In this document: piece after piece, positions 34,626 to 47,645 of the stretch
How the letters are laid out: each line of letters starts with the position of its first letter
Position numbering within the stretch: position 1 is the first letter of the stretch
Assembly: GCF_020921035.1 (NCBI RefSeq)
Contig: NC_063155.1
Span: forward strand, 8,169,001 to 8,233,000
Direction: 5' to 3'
Source of the DNA: Rhodamnia argentea
Taxonomy: Eukaryota > Streptophyta > Magnoliopsida > Myrtales > Myrtaceae
DNA length: 64,000 nucleotides
Made by a program: the position numbers and the translations under genes
Notes under the pieces: generated by a model
Told to the model about the DNA's origin: nothing
Databases searched by the model: none
The model's input: only the letters and a program-made list of their open reading frames with translations

Positions 34626-36368
34626 TTAACTTTGAACCCTCGGAATCTCGGATGGAGTTGGGTTTGTTCGCAGAAGATGTAACCTGATCGATTAGCTTCA
34701 GCTATATGAATCAATCGCTTCCGTCTGTCAAGGGTCGGTTTGTCTGATATAAATCCATCGTCGGGATTGTTATCCGAATCTTTCGGCGTTTGGGTGATGG
34801 AAAATTAATCGATCAATTAAAAAGCGATTTTTTATGGATTGAAACAACAACCTTACACTCGGGGAAACTACTTCTCCGACAAGGAAGTCATTTTCTTTGA
34901 TTTTTCATTTCCTATTTTCTCGACTCTCTATCTCTCTTGTCGGCAATGACAACATCTTTCATATATCTCGTCTATCGTTTCTCAAATATATATCACTAAC
35001 GCTCGCGTTCTTCGACATTTCCCAACAATACGAATGCATATAAATGTTTTACAAATATGATTTCATTAAGTTTTTTTCCCCTAAGTTCTTTGTCTATCCT
35101 TGTAAAGGAAATGTTTGATTCCAGGCTGTTGGTCATCAAATCACATTTCTACCGGTACAGGCTCCTTTCACTATTTGGAATAAATTCCATTTTTGAGAGA
35201 GTTAAAAAAGGACTATCTCGTTGAAAGGTTCTATACGTCTGTCCTTTTTCAATGCATTTCTTTGGATAAAGACTCCTTCGTTTTTTCCTCTTTTTAGATG
35301 GTAAATATTTCTCAGAACACGGAGTCCGAATCAAATCCATGTTTGAATTGAAATCGAGCTATCGATACAAGTTCTTCCCTTCCGAATCAAATAGATCTTT
35401 TTTTTTTTAGCATAAACAAACACCAAGAATGGATTACTTTCGTTGGAATTGAATTTTTTCGAAAATACTTTCTAGCGATAGGGAATTTTAAGTGAAAGGA
35501 ACATACCATAAGTGTCCATTTATTTCGCAAAAAATAAATAATTCGAAAAATATTTTTCTAGAAACGATTGCTTATATCTCTTGTAAGAATGAATTGACAA
35601 AAAATCATTCTCATCGTTCAATAAAATATCTAGACATAAATTGCCGTCGATAATGACCATATTTTTCATTGATTAATCATTTCAAACGATGAAAAGGAAT
35701 CATTCTTTTTCACAAAACAAATCGACACTCATTCACACAGTAAATGACTTCATAACCTAAGCCCATTCCCATTTTAAAGAGAGAGGGCCATTCAGTCAAC
35801 GAGACTCTATGGCGTTCTAATTGTGAATTGGATGTGTTTCTTTTTGGTCAAAAATTGAATATGCTTTTTTGTTTTGTTTGTTTGTTTGGTGTTCATTTGG
35901 CATTATTTTATGTGCGTGTCGTGCGGGTAGGGCTGTGCCGCCCCACATGCCGGGTCCGGGCACTGTTGGCCCGGGCCGCTTTTTTGTATTGCAAATTTCA
36001 AAAAATGACGAATAAGGGGGAATCGTATGAACAATGGCATTCAATACAAAGTTACAGGAAATGTAAATTGTTGCAATATTTTAGGGAAACTAAAAGGGTA
36101 CGTGATTAATGAAAAGTAAACACTCAATATTGCCTCTCATACACTGAACTCGCACCACTTTATCTCTAAATCACACGCTACCTTTTAGCTCATAAACTTC
36201 TTCTTTTCCTATGTAAGTATCTCGACATTTCGATTCGACCGAGATTGATATAAATTAAGATATTTGCGAGCCGAAAGTCTCTTGCCACCATCTCCGTTTT
36301 AATCCCTCCTCCCTTGTAATGCCTCCCATCCTGTCGGCACGATAGTAGATGGCATCGAGGGGCGAGAT
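34626..36368. other. AT-rich part of the array, copy 0, with no intact gene
   Basis: It includes a MITE relative at about 35510-35720 and a stretch near 35790-35990 (CAACGAGACT, CGCCCCACATGCCGGG-type words) that aligns with 61410-61560. It therefore looks like an old copy of the same array unit. Confidence 0.5.
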
Positions 36369-36653
36369 CTATTGTTCAATTATTTTCAAGAAACTTGATG
36401 GTCGCTTCAGAACGCTGATTGTGAATAGGTCATTGCCATTCACCGAAGCCACGGTCCAGCTCATCCTCGCCTTATAGCTCGTCGGCGACCTCACCTTGGC
36501 CGACGGAGCACCCCTTCGGCCGGTCACTCGCAAGTCCCTTCCCCTCATGATCACCACCCTTATCTCCGCTTTCGACAAGCCTTGTCCAACTTGTATACAG
36601 AGTCTATCTCCGTCTCTTCTTGGGAGACTAGTCAGTACGGCATCATCCGTCAC
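36369..36653 (-). pseudogene. HSP20-like fragment A (alpha-crystallin domain)
   Basis: The 94-codon frame contains IRVVIMRGRDLRVTGR and later ARMSWTVASVNGNDLFTI, which line up with the domain core of the 122-aa copies (VRVEIRRGRALWLIGR and TASLSADGVLTVVI). It lacks the N-terminal strand region and is the most diverged copy. HSP20 proteins are ATP-independent chaperones; this one is unlikely to be functional. Confidence 0.6.
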
Positions 36654-36829
36654 TCGCTTCGGGATAAAGCATAGTCGAGCCAGGAGACGGAATAGGAGGC
36701 CACATGCTCATCGTTGCTACACTTCTTGAGGCAAACCCCAAGGAAGGCTTGACGCATTGCCAATTGGGCGCGAATGAGAGATGGCGCTTGCAGTTGGCTG
36801 GATTCTCCCAAGCCTTACCGGTCGCTTTA

Positions 36830-37000
36830 GTTTCCTCGATTAATTATGGAAATTGTTTTTACTCTAACAGCCGCCACTAACCTATTAGAGGCCGGTTAGG
36901 AACCCCGAGTAAGATGCGAAAGTCCACTTTACTCTTGCGAACCAAAGATTCTGGATATACATGGTTCCTTTTTATTTTTTTTTTGTGATAATATGATATA
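36830..37000 (+). mobile_element. Tat-type LTR fragment (fossil)
   Basis: The phrase CCGCCACTAACC followed by AGATGCGAAAGTCC and GCGAACCAAAGATTC resembles the start region of Tat/Ogre-type LTRs, and resembles 43505-43610 within the solo LTR. Only a fragment remains. Confidence 0.5.
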
Positions 37001-37289
37001 TGATTATGCTAAGTTAATGTAACGTATTTTCGATACCTTATCTCCATGCAAATTTTTAAAATGCGATCTCTATCAATTCGATTGTCAAAACCGTTTCGTG
37101 CGTGGAAATAGAATGACCATGCGTGGCCCTCAAGCAATGAAAAATAAACAACCAAGCAATGATAAACAAAAGTATGTAAACTGAATATATATCAAGACCG
37201 ACAAAGTATTTGAGCCGTATTCAGCAAAAAGTTAATCGGGGTTTTGTCATTGCATCTCGAAACGAAACCCCGTGAGCGGTTCATAAAAA

Positions 37290-37832
37290 TAAGAAAAAAA
37301 AATTCAAATAAGGGCATGAAATATACCTTGTTTCAAATAAGGACGCTTTATATCATTTTTGTTTCAAAGAAAAGTCTAACCAAAGACATTTTTCTGTATT
37401 TGCTTTTATGATTTTTTTTTCCTTTTTTTTTCTTCCTTTCTTTTTTTTGTGCCCTTCCTTCTCGCCTGTCACCGGTGAGGTTGCCCTCGAGGCTTGCGAG
37501 ATGAGGGCAGCCCTCGGCTTGCCTAGGCGAGGCCGATGAGGGCTACCCTTGCCTTGCCGGCCTTGATGGTAGCCTCGCCCAGCCTCACCCGATGGCGATC
37601 ACTGTTGAGTAGGAAGGGCAAAAAAAAAAAAAAAATGAAAAGGAGGAAGAAAAAAAGGAAAAGAAGAAAGAAAAAAGGAAGAAAAAGGCTAATGACGAAA
37701 ATGTCCTTAGTCATGCTCTTTTTTGAAAAAACACAAGGGCCATTTATACTCGTATTTGAAATAATATCCATTTCAAGCTCCCATTTGAGAAAACGATAGC
37801 ACTTCGAGCTTTTATTTGAAATTTTAATGTAA
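37290..37832. mobile_element. TIR element of about 540 bp with GC-rich core
   Basis: The left arm (TTCAAATAAGGGCATGAAAT, about 37298) and right arm match in inverted order over about 130 bp. The core has GAGGTTGCCCTCGAGG-type words and purine-rich runs. The open frames inside are low-complexity and not genes. Confidence 0.65.
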
Positions 37833-38107
37833 ATCCATTATAAATTACAACCTCTAATATGATAAAGAATGAAATTAGTAATGAATATCGAACTAATAAT
37901 GAAACGAGTATTGAAACACCTAAATTCCATCTTATTGCTTTTTTTTGTTTTTTAATTCTTCCTTATCTTATACCTTATTTTTATATATTTCTTTACGCCA
38001 AATACTTTCTTATCTTCAATCCATCATCCACCGTCTACTTCTTTTCTCTCTCTACTCTTATTGTTTGTCTTTTTTAATCAGAAAAAAATTTCAAATGGGC
38101 AAATCAA
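37833..38107. other. AT-rich spacer
   Basis: No gene or repeat end recognised. Confidence 0.5.
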
Positions 38108-38590
38108 TCATTTAAGCCAAAATCTCCAACCCTCGCCGGACGGAGATTCGCTCGGCGGATAATGGCGTGGCGGCACACTCAGGGGCTGCGGCTGCGGCAG
38201 CGGCAGCGATGAGGGACCGATACAGTTAGGCGCCAAAGCAAAGGTACGACGTGGCTTGATGCCGCGATTCCCATGCACGGCAATAAAACGAAGCAAAGCA
38301 GAAATCAGTAGACAAATCCTAGATAATGAATCAAAACCAACTTTAAAGTTCGTCGGGGAAAAAACGACCTGGTAGACGTGGCGGGGCGCGAGGTTCTCCG
38401 AGGAAGACTTTGAAGCCCACTGAAGATCTGGTATGGACTGAATGCTTTGCTGTCTCTGTTTTTCATTCGACAACGAGTATGAGCGACTCTGTACAAACTC
38501 GACTGGGACTGAGTTGAGCGGACCCAGCAAGCAGTGATGGCGCGCTCGACGCGACACAGAAAAGGTGTCGCGCATGTGCGGGTGGTCCAC
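38108..38590 (-). pseudogene. Open frame of 160 codons with a possible NRP/SET scrap
   Basis: The frame contains SIQSIPDLQW near its middle, recalling the IIQSIPDFW motif of NAP1-related proteins seen much more clearly at 47.5 kb. The rest, ending in a proline-rich tail, is unrecognised. It occupies the array position just below anchor X copy 1. Weak call. Confidence 0.3.
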
Positions 38591-38879
38591 TCACCGATCG
38601 CCGACTGGGTTAGCCTCCAGCTTCCGCGGCGAAGGTTGGTCTCTGTTTCGCTCTGTATTTGGTGAAGACCGTTCTGCGGTGGGCGCGGCCCCCTTGGGCA
38701 CGGTTGTGCGACGACTGCTGAACATGAACGACCTCACAGTCTACGAGGTGGGAATCCAATGAAGAAACTCCATGGGTCTGCACATGTAGAAGACAAGACC
38801 GAGAAAGACAGACTGGAGAGCTAACAGTCTAGCTCTTCGTGTGGAGATTTCTCTGTTTCTTCAATGCATTGTGCTGGTC

Positions 38880-40560
38880 GTCGTTTACACTTTTGATGGT
38901 CGTCAATGGAATTTCCAGGAAGTTGCATGGTGATGTTGACAAGTGAAAGCTCGGTGGTTCCGATTTCAATGCATGGCATTTTGTCCCTGTCAAATCAAGA
39001 TGAGAATCCAGAAACTCTGTTGGAAAGAGACGTGGAAACTAACTAATTTTCCTAGACGTTGTGGGTTTAGCTTCACAGAGGGGTTAGAAAGAGACTTAAA
39101 CGTTGACCCAAGATTGTGGAAAAAGAAGCTGATCCCGCTCATCCAAAGTCATTGGACATAACATGGAATATTTAGGCTCTCAAATGAGTGGATCCAGTCA
39201 TAAATAGTGCGATCCAAATTGATTTATATAACTCGATTATGATTCATTTATTATAATATAAATTTTTAATCCATATTCTGCCCAACACATATTGCTAAAA
39301 CACTTAATATAGGAAACTTGTTTCTTATAAATTTTTTAAAAATTATATTACTAAAACACGGTGGACATTTTAAAAAATAAAATAAATAACTTGAGGGCCA
39401 ACCGACCACATCAAAGGTTGGAGACCCTGCCCGCCACAGGTAAAGGTGTCAAAATGGGTTGAAAACCCATTTTTAATCCATATCCAATGAGATGAGTAAT
39501 AAATGGGTTAGTCAAGTTTTAATAAATGATTCAACAAAAAAAAAAAGAAGGTTTTAATAAATGAATTGTCAATGGGTTTGATTTGTAAGCTTAATTGTAT
39601 GTGTTTGTAAATGCATTTGTCTTTTAACCCACTACAACTCATTTAGCTTATCAAGATTATTTGTTGAGTCAACTCATTCATCATACGTCATTCTTTTAAG
39701 TACTTTTCATAATTTTTTATTCTTTTCTTTTCTTTTTTCTCTTTTTCCAAAATTCGGCGAGGGTTGCTTGTCACAGAGGAGGTTCGAGACCCTCACCCGC
39801 TACCAGCGATGGCTTCGACAACCTTCCGATTTTCAGTAGCAAGGCCCATCCCCCACCTGATCTTCATCCTCACATCCTCCTCTGGTCATGGCCCATCCAC
39901 CTTGAGCAACCAAAATTACTCATGAAAAACCTTTCAAAAATGTGAATGTATTTATAAGTGAACCAACAAATGTTGTGAAGGGCCCTTTGTTGATTTTGGA
40001 CATGAAAGTAAATGATAAGAAAAATGGCACAAAGATTAGAGATAATCGTGTCTAGCCGTGTAAATTGAAGGAAAGAAAAAACAAAAAAAAATTGCAAAAA
40101 ATAAAATAAAATAGAACTGTGTGATTGATTGAGAGGTCCATAAGAAAGAGTACAATGTCCTATTAAAGCCACAATTGATGATTACAAACGATTATTGAAT
40201 TTATAAAACTAACTTCCTTATCCTATTTTTGGACAAATAACTTGCTAATCCTATCTGCTGTTACAAGAAGTTGCATTGTCCATAATTTCCTATTATCTAG
40301 TAACATTTTTTTTTAACTTATCTATAGGTGTTGATAACTTCATCCCAATGAAGATTCTCATCAACAATTGCCCTTTGCTGTCGATAGGTCGCTTGGCGAG
40401 TTGTGACTGTTTATTTCGTCGATGACTGTTGTCGTTCATCAAACTTTGCTACTATCAACTAAGTCCATCACTTGTCAAATATAACAAAAAAATTAGTCAT
40501 TTTTTTTGTGTCAACAACATCGTCTCCAACTCGCTTCGGGATTAGGCATTATCGAGCGAC
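38880..40560. repeat. Array anchor X, copy 1
   Basis: Aligns almost end to end with 50520-52190, including GGAATTTCCAGGAAGTTG, the TTGATTTATATAA stretch, an AAAATGGGTTGAAAACCC repeat and an HSP20 scrap at about 39845-39905 (EEDVRMKIRWGMGLAT on the minus strand). Small indels and many base changes separate the copies. Confidence 0.8.
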
Positions 40561-40648
40561 GAGGCCAATGGAACCCATGCGTCTCGCTGTGAAATAGCAA
40601 TGGGGAACTCAATTCTTTTTTTCCCCTCTCAAGATGGCCGATAAACTA

Positions 40649-41962
40649 GGCTGCGTATGGTAATGCTCCCGGAAACACGTACGGTAAAAAGTGTTCTCAA
40701 AGTGTTTCGGGAACACTTTTGAGAAACATAAACACTTTTGAAGCAAAAATAAGAAACAAAAAAAACTTGCTCTGTGTTTTTGGAACACTTTTTAGAAACA
40801 CATTTAAAAAAATTTTCAGAAAAAATTGGGAATAATTTTGTTTTTGAACACACTCTCTTCTCTCTTGTTCTTGCACAATGTTGACACCCGATTTTTTTAT
40901 CATTTTATTTTAGAAAATTAATTAAAAATATCAAAACAATTCAAAAAATTACAAAATCAACCTTGAAAGCTTTGGCCTAGCCTTAAGAACTAATTTTGAA
41001 CAAAAAATATTTTTCGTAATTTTTGATATTTTTCGATTTATTTTAATTATAAAAATAGCCTAAAATCAGGAAAATAGTATTCATGGTCAGAAAAATGTGC
41101 AAAAATAGTCCATATTTTTATTTTAATTCCATTTTTATTTTGGCCTTTCAAAGTTTTAAAAATTCAGTTTGGGACCACACGTCTCTTCATTGAACATAAT
41201 CCTATATTGACTTAAAAATTTTTAATTTTAAATCATTTTAGCCAAAATTTTTTACTTTTAGAGTCATGACATGAGACCTTGATACCCTGTGTCTCATTTC
41301 AATCCTCATGTTTGGAAAAATTGCACAATTGGACTAAAAGGACCTAAATGCACCAATATTTTTCATTTTAATCTCCGGTTTCACTCAAAGTGCAATTTAT
41401 ATTTTTCTAGGGGTCCCCGTTTAGAAGTAATCATATTTTTACCTACTTGAGAACATTTACGTGTGGCTCATAATTGTAATTTTTCCTATCTATAGAAAAT
41501 ATTTTTGATATTCTCGTTGTCCAATTCCAATTCGTCTTCTCTTTCAGTTTTTTTTTTATAGTTGATCTCGTCCATATTGTAATTTGTTAAATCGTGCATA
41601 AATTACTTATACATGTATTGGTCTAATTTGATTTAGTAAATTGAACAAATGAGATTTAATTCGATTTAGTAAGTCAAAAAGATAAAGACATCTTAATTTT
41701 AATAAATATAGTCCCCTTAATTAAATGAAAAAATTAGGAATAATTTTTTTGCAGATTCTGAATGCGTGTTTTTTTTGTTCCGAGAATAGAAACTTTATGC
41801 AGTTACCAAATACGTTTATGTTCTTTTTTTGTTCCGAAAATATAATTTTTGTAGTTACCAAACGCATTTCTGTTTTCAAAAATCGTTGCCGGGAATAAAA
41901 ATAGAAAAAAATGTTTCTATTCCAAAAGTTGTTCCGAGAACAAAACGTTACCATACGTAGCC
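40649..41962. mobile_element. DNA transposon of 1314 bp with CTA target duplication (PIF/Harbinger-like)
   Basis: The ends GGCTGCGTATGGTAATGC and GTTACCATACGTAGCC are inverted, and the element is flanked by CTA at 40646-40648 and 41963-41965. The paralogous site near 59505-59525 lacks it, which confirms an insertion. There is no transposase, so it is non-autonomous. A Tat-type LTR fragment is nested inside. A 3-bp target fits PIF/Harbinger or CACTA; the terminal sequence favours the former. Confidence 0.8.
40877..41460 (-). mobile_element. Nested Tat-type LTR fragment (fossil)
   Basis: It begins TGTTGACACCCGATTTTTT on the plus strand, the reverse of the common LTR end ..GGGTGTCAACA, so the LTR is in minus orientation. 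It ends without a partner and is truncated. It lies within the 1.3-kb DNA element. Confidence 0.55.
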
Positions 41963-43020
41963 CTATTTACTTGCCTTGTGGATATGTGCTTCTCCAACGA
42001 AATGCTTGCATCTTTGTGAAATAGACGGGAAAGTTGACGAGTGGTTTTCCCCTTCTGAAAATGCAGCCGATCGTGAATGACACTTATTGAGTCTGAGTAG
42101 ATGACTTGACTTAGTTTGACAAGTCGTTGTGGACTTCTTATATAAATAAATGATTGGGAAAATTATCCAAAAAAAAAAATTCTTAAAATTATTGTGCCGA
42201 TTCAATCCTAAAACTTTTCATATTTTGTCAATTGAATTTATTCAGTCAATTTTGATCGAAAATTGATGGCATGGACTTCGATTGTTCCCTGGTCGTCCTA
42301 CGCGGCATTAATGGTGCCGACGTGAAATTTTTTTTATTATTCTTTCGTCTTTTCTTTTTTTCTATTGTTAAGATTGGTAGGAGGTCGCCTGCCATTGGCC
42401 GAGGCCTAGCATCCTCTATCGGCCACTTGGCAATGACCTACCGGACCTCGTCGGCTGTTGGCCAAGGTCGCAAGCCCTTACCGTCAATTGGGCGAGGGCA
42501 ATGAGCTCTACCCGGCCATTGAGCGATGGTTGCTGGCGAGGGATTGCGGGCCCTCGCCTAGTGGCTTGCTAAGGACGTCGGGCCTCAATTGGTGACCAAT
42601 AGCTTTCTTACCAATTGAGTTTATCCGACCAATTTTCATTGATGAAATTGCTTGTCGAAGCTTACCCGAAAAGTATCCTGTTGGGTGGAGGCTCTTTGCC
42701 TCTTCTTAGATTCCGTTTGTTTCATAGAAAGAAGTTTTTCCTTTTCTTCAATTTCTAGCGTTTGGGGACGGAAAATATGTGATCAAAGAAAATGTTTTCT
42801 GGTTAACGGAATTGAGAATATGGCTCACTTGTAAAAACCGCCTACAATCGATAAATCACTTATAAAAACTAAGTTTTATCGACCAGTCTTCATAAACTTA
42901 ACATTGTTAAATAAAAAAATAAACAAACAAGGAACACAAGTTGGTTGTTAATAAAAGGATCATGTTATGTCCATACTAAAGAGTTAAGGCGGGATTTGCA
43001 GTTCTATCACACTGTTAAAA
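41963..43020. repeat. Array segment Y, copy 1
   Basis: Aligns with about 59460-60380: CTTGCCTTGTGGATATGTGC, ATGACTTGACTTAGTTTGACA, one arm of an inverted-repeat element with its GC-rich flank (42160-42620), and TTCCGTTTGTTTCA. In the second copy the same segment is split from anchor X by the Ty3 insertion. Confidence 0.75.
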
Positions 43021-43025
43021 CCAAT

Positions 43026-43360
43026 TTAACTTGAAACCCTAACATGGACCCTTTTGAACCATGTGAACACCAAATCCTTGTGCTCGTACCACTTCCAAGG
43101 CTCCTGCCACTTGGGAAACCCGACGGTGAGGACATCATCGGCGCGCGTAGCAGCCACGGAGACGGTCTTGTCTCCTAGCCGATCACCCACAAGGCATGGC
43201 CCCGCCAAATCTTCACCCTCATCTTGTCCGGCCTCAGCCACGGCCTATCCATCTTGTCCACGTAAGCCGCCGCCCCCGTCTCTTTCTCAGAGACCTGGTT
43301 GTACAATGCGGTGCCCTACAAGCGCTGGCCTTGGTGAGGGGCGATGAAAGAGAAGTTGTA
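43026..43360 (-). pseudogene. HSP20-like fragment B, frameshifted
   Basis: The minus strand reads LHNQVSEKETGAAAYVDKMD and MRVKIWRGHALWVIG in one frame. It then shifts to another frame for DDVLTVGFPKWQEPWKWYEH and the C-terminal FKRVHVRVSS. The order matches the 122-aa copies D and F, so this is a broken copy. Just downstream on the plus strand the solo LTR interrupts the same unit. Confidence 0.7.
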
Positions 43361-43385
43361 TTCTACCTGCACGGGACCAACGGAA

Positions 43386-46312
43386 TGTCGCAACCTAAAA
43401 TTCGAAAATTCTAGGCTAATAGATTATCGGGTCAATTATTCAACTAACCTAACTCGGATTCTCTCAAGTTCATACCAAATCGTAACTTAACATACAAAAA
43501 TATTTGAATTGGAGTTGCCACTAATCGTTTTTGGTAGGTCAGTTAGAAATCTAAGTAAATTAGCGGGAGAACTAAATTATTTTTGCAAACCGGAGATTCT
43601 AAGTCCGGGGACTTGATTACGCTAGATTGCTCTAACGCCCTTTCGGTACCATTTCATTTCACGAAAAAAGATTTTGTCAAGCAATATTAATTGATTTTAA
43701 CGTAAACCACTAACAAAGGTTATCATGTGGTTGCACAATCAATTAATGAACATCTATAAATCAAATAAACTCGGGGAGCATGCGCCACAAAATCCAGTGT
43801 TTCTTTCTTTTTTAATTTTCTTGCATGTGATATATGAATTCTATGCTAAATGATGCAACATCATGATGCAAATGCAAAGCTAAGCTAGATGACATGGAAA
43901 TTAAATTGAACTAATGTACGAGCGATGCTATAGTCTAATTAAATCGACCACACGACTTACGAATTAATTGAAGACCTAAACATGCAAATTCTATATGATC
44001 TAGACCTAGCATGCAAATGACATAGCAAGCTTATTTTATTTTATTTTTTTGTATTTTTTCAGATTAATGAATGACCCTAAATAAAACTATGGCTAAAGAT
44101 AATTATCTTACATATTTTAGGGTCTAAGTTTGCCTAATCCCTAACATATTAAAGATAAATTATTTTAGACATGAAAATCAATGCAAATATGCATATTCTA
44201 TCCTAGAATGCGAATCTAAATCAACCTATTCTAAAATTAAATTAACATGCAAATATCTACATGATTTTAATTTAAGGATGCAAATTTATTTGAACATGAT
44301 AATTGATTCAACACGCTATCTTTTAGAATTTTAAATATCACGCAAGAAGATATTCATTCTAAAGATATTATACTAATCAAATCAATCAATAAAGTGGATA
44401 TCTCAACCGATTTTTGAAAATATTTTGCGAATATTTGGGTCAATCTTTAGTTCATAATCCTACGATTAACGATTGAACTCAAATCCTTGCTCATGTGGCA
44501 AGTTATGGATTAGGAGATTTTCCTAATCAAACTTGTGTTTTCTTTTTATAAAAAAAATCCACTTTTATGCAAGATAATACAATAAATGCTCGAGATATGC
44601 AAAGATATTATCAATGGCCATTCTAAATAATTGTAACTAGAATTTTTACCTTGACCAAAGATAGCCTTCTGTTTTGAGTCCAATTGAATCAATCAAGGAT
44701 TTCGTGGACCACAGTTCGAGGAACAAGAATTCTTGACTGGAGATCGAAGTACGAAGACCAACAATTTCGTCCGTACTTGGCTTGATAGAAACTGCTCGAT
44801 CGTGGTGCAGCAACGGGATTGTCTTCGTGGTGGTTCACAGATTAAGCTTCTCGGCGGGGTGATCTTGCGGTTGTGAACTTCGTGGTGGTTCATCATGGTC
44901 CTAGGTGATAGCGACTCCACAAAAATTGACGGCTGCCTTTTTTGGGGAGCCTACAGTTCAAGGGAATAGCAATTGGAGGATCAACGAGGCAATGCTTCGC
45001 TCACGGAATGGCTCATTGACAAGGCCTGCAACATCGAAGAACGGAATCTGATCTGGAACGCCAGGGGATAGTCGGTGACGTTGGGTGGTGCAGAATGTTT
45101 GCTGGCGTCTCTCGAGGTTGAGCTTGTCGGACTCGTCAAGCAATGAGCATAGCCAGGGTTGGAGCTGCGATGGATAAGGAGCGGTTAGTGTAACCGTGAC
45201 ACTAGCTATGAGACGCAAATCGTGTCAGCTGGAGGCTGCATTGGTGTGATCGGATTCTCAGCTGTGAGGTTGCTTCGGAGCTGCTAGACGCAGGGCTAGC
45301 AAGAAGAGAATGGTTGCTGGACAACTTTTGCTTTTGCCTCTCTTTTTACTCTTTTTTCTTTTCGTTAGCTTCTTCTGCATGTCAAGTGGAGAACATGGAT
45401 GAAGATGAAGGGATGATGGCCGTAGGGTCTTCACAGTGGCCAAGAATTCCTTCTCTCAACCTCACTGTTTCTCATACATTTCTCTCTCTCAACGTGGCTG
45501 TATGAAACAATTGTGTGGCCTCCCCAATCCCTTTCTCTCCTCCTCTCGTTTTTTTTTTTTTTTTATTTAAAATCTCTGACCGACCTTACTTGGATGAAAC
45601 TCCTCACCTTTTTTCTACGCAGCCTCTACTAATTTTTTCTTCTCTCGTCAAGCTCTCACTTTTTCTTCATGGACCTCACCGGATGACCCCCCCTTTCTAT
45701 CTCTCCTCTGACTTTTCTGCGCTTCCTCTCCCCTGGGCAGTGCATCGATGCTCTCTTTTATAGACCCAGAGAAAAATCTCCCACAATCCTTCATGCAACC
45801 GTGAAATCCCTTAATCATGGGGATTCATTACTGACTTTTTGTTATAAAACAGATTTCCTCCTGAGAAAGTGGTCCTCAATCACACCTAGAATGATTCCCG
45901 TGGATTGGCCAGTTCACTTTTGATATCTCATAGTTCCGGATTTCTTGTCACAGTAACAGCTGAATATCAGCCACGGGTAGCATTGAACATGTGCTCCTGT
46001 AGTATATCGATATCTCATATCCCACCGATCTTCAACAGATCTTGCCCGATTTTTTCGCAGCCAGGAGAATCCATCGCCTTGAATATCCAAAGAACTACCC
46101 TTAATTAAGCGCAAGTCCATCGTCCCTCAATTTAACTTTGCCTTTGCTGCTGGTCTAATTCGGAATGTAATGCGTAAAATGACCTATACTATATGAAAAA
46201 TGATTTAAATACATTATATTTTTTTCTTAGGGACTAAAGTTAGTCCCTAATTTTTATGCAAAAATTAATGACTAATAAAATAAAAATATAGCCAAAATTT
46301 GGGCGTCAACAC
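43386..46312 (+). mobile_element. Solo LTR of a Tat/Ogre-type Ty3 retrotransposon (fossil), 2927 bp
   Basis: It starts TGTCGCAACC and ends GGGCGTCAACA, the TG..CA ends usual for this group, and is flanked by CGGAA on both sides (43381-43385 and 46313-46317). The typical phrase GAGTTGCCACTAATCG lies near the left end. A TATA-like TTTTATAGACCC is near 45758. No internal coding region or second LTR is present, so unequal recombination left a solo LTR. Open frames inside are chance. Confidence 0.85.
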
Positions 46313-46317
46313 GGAAA

Positions 46318-47389
46318 AAAACACATGATGATGATTTTGAAAATTTCTTTTTCCCGTAGCACTGGTTATGGAATTGTGATCCACTGATGCAATGCCGACA
46401 TTGCTTGCTGCTCTTATGAAGATGGACATGCCGGCATTTCTAGCCGTGATTCCTTTCGGCTGAGCAAACAATGCTGTCTTCTGGCATTTACCGCGTGAGT
46501 ATATTCATAAGCTTCATCAGCATCCTGAGCCAAGATGATCATTCAACATGTTAATGCAATCATAGAAGCTTCACAGCATAATGTAATAAGACGGAGCAAA
46601 AACGTTTAAGTGTTAACGTTGCCGAAAAGAGTAAGGGAATTTGCCCACAAATCCTCCTTGACAATGTCTGCAATCTGCAATGTTCCAAGAATATATTAGT
46701 TTCAGCAAAATCAACTCTCAAGAAAGGGCACTGGAAGATGATTTGAACTTAGTAGTCCTGATTGATGACAATTTAGGCCAGTGCATTCTTTTGGTGAAGG
46801 TTTTGGACAATGCACATTTCAAAAGGCAAACTGCTGAAGGACATGGACTAGAATAAAACCACAAAGGTGGGCATGAATGTTGGTATAATATTCGATAACA
46901 TCAAAAATAAGAATCATTAGAAAATCTATTGGATCATGAACATCGTTATGTGTATAACCCAGTAACAGAATGAAAGATGTGTAGAGGAAATGAAAAATTC
47001 TCTAACTAAATCGAAGAATCAGGATTGTGGTTTGAAGTCTAATTTATATCCAAAACAAAAGAGCCATTGAGGATCAATCGATAATAATTGACGACCATTA
47101 TATTGCCGTTACAAAATACTATAAAGTTTATGAAGTCATAAACCAAACGTTATAAAGCCTTTATCAGACCTTTGTAAAGTCACTATACGGCTGTTGCAAA
47201 ACCGTTACAACGATGAAATATCCAACGATGAAAACCAATAATAAGCAAGAAGTGGTCGGTCAACTTCACTAGCACTCGAAAGAGTCTGTGAGCTCGACTA
47301 TGGAAAGAGAAACGAGCTCGCTGATAGCTCTTTCCGGCTGATGTAAGAATAGAAGACGGACCCTTTCGATCCTCATCCGTCAAAAAAGT
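46318..47389. other. Array flank, no recognisable gene
   Basis: Directly after the solo LTR the sequence (CACATGATGATGATTTTG) loosely continues the unit left of the LTR. Short minus-strand frames at 46265-46471 and 47183-47383 show no known domain. Confidence 0.45.
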
Positions 47390-47645
47390 TCACAGCGTAA
47401 GGATGACTGAGGAACTATACAAACGAACAAGCAGCTCGATTAGAAAAACAAACATCGTCAAATAGCAGCAGCCAAAGTAAGCCCAATCAAAGACTGAAGA
47501 GAAGAGAGCCGAATTGCCGACAGCAGCAAGCCAGAAATCAGGGATCGACTGGATGATCTCGCCGCGCTTATCATATGCCGGCTTGCACGTCGCGTTATGC
47601 TTTCGGTCTATCTCCAAAACTTTGTCGCTGGCCTACTCATTGATC
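47390..47645 (-). pseudogene. NAP1-related protein (NRP/SET) relic joined to a hydrophobic segment
   Basis: The minus strand reads ASDKVLEIDRKHNATCKPAY followed by DKRGEIIQSIPDFWLAAV. This is the conserved helix and start of the earmuff domain in NRP1/SET histone chaperones, where plant proteins read EVLEVEQKYN..KPVYDKRNE. After this the match stops and a hydrophobic stretch (FGCCYLTMFVFLIELLVRLY) leads to a stop at 47390. No other NRP exons are near. Upstream lies promoter-like sequence shared with the CML gene. It is a relic or chimeric gene start. Confidence 0.7.

Noticed and set aside
37536-37799. A Lys-rich 87-codon frame
   Set aside because: It translates purine-rich low complexity inside an inverted-repeat element.
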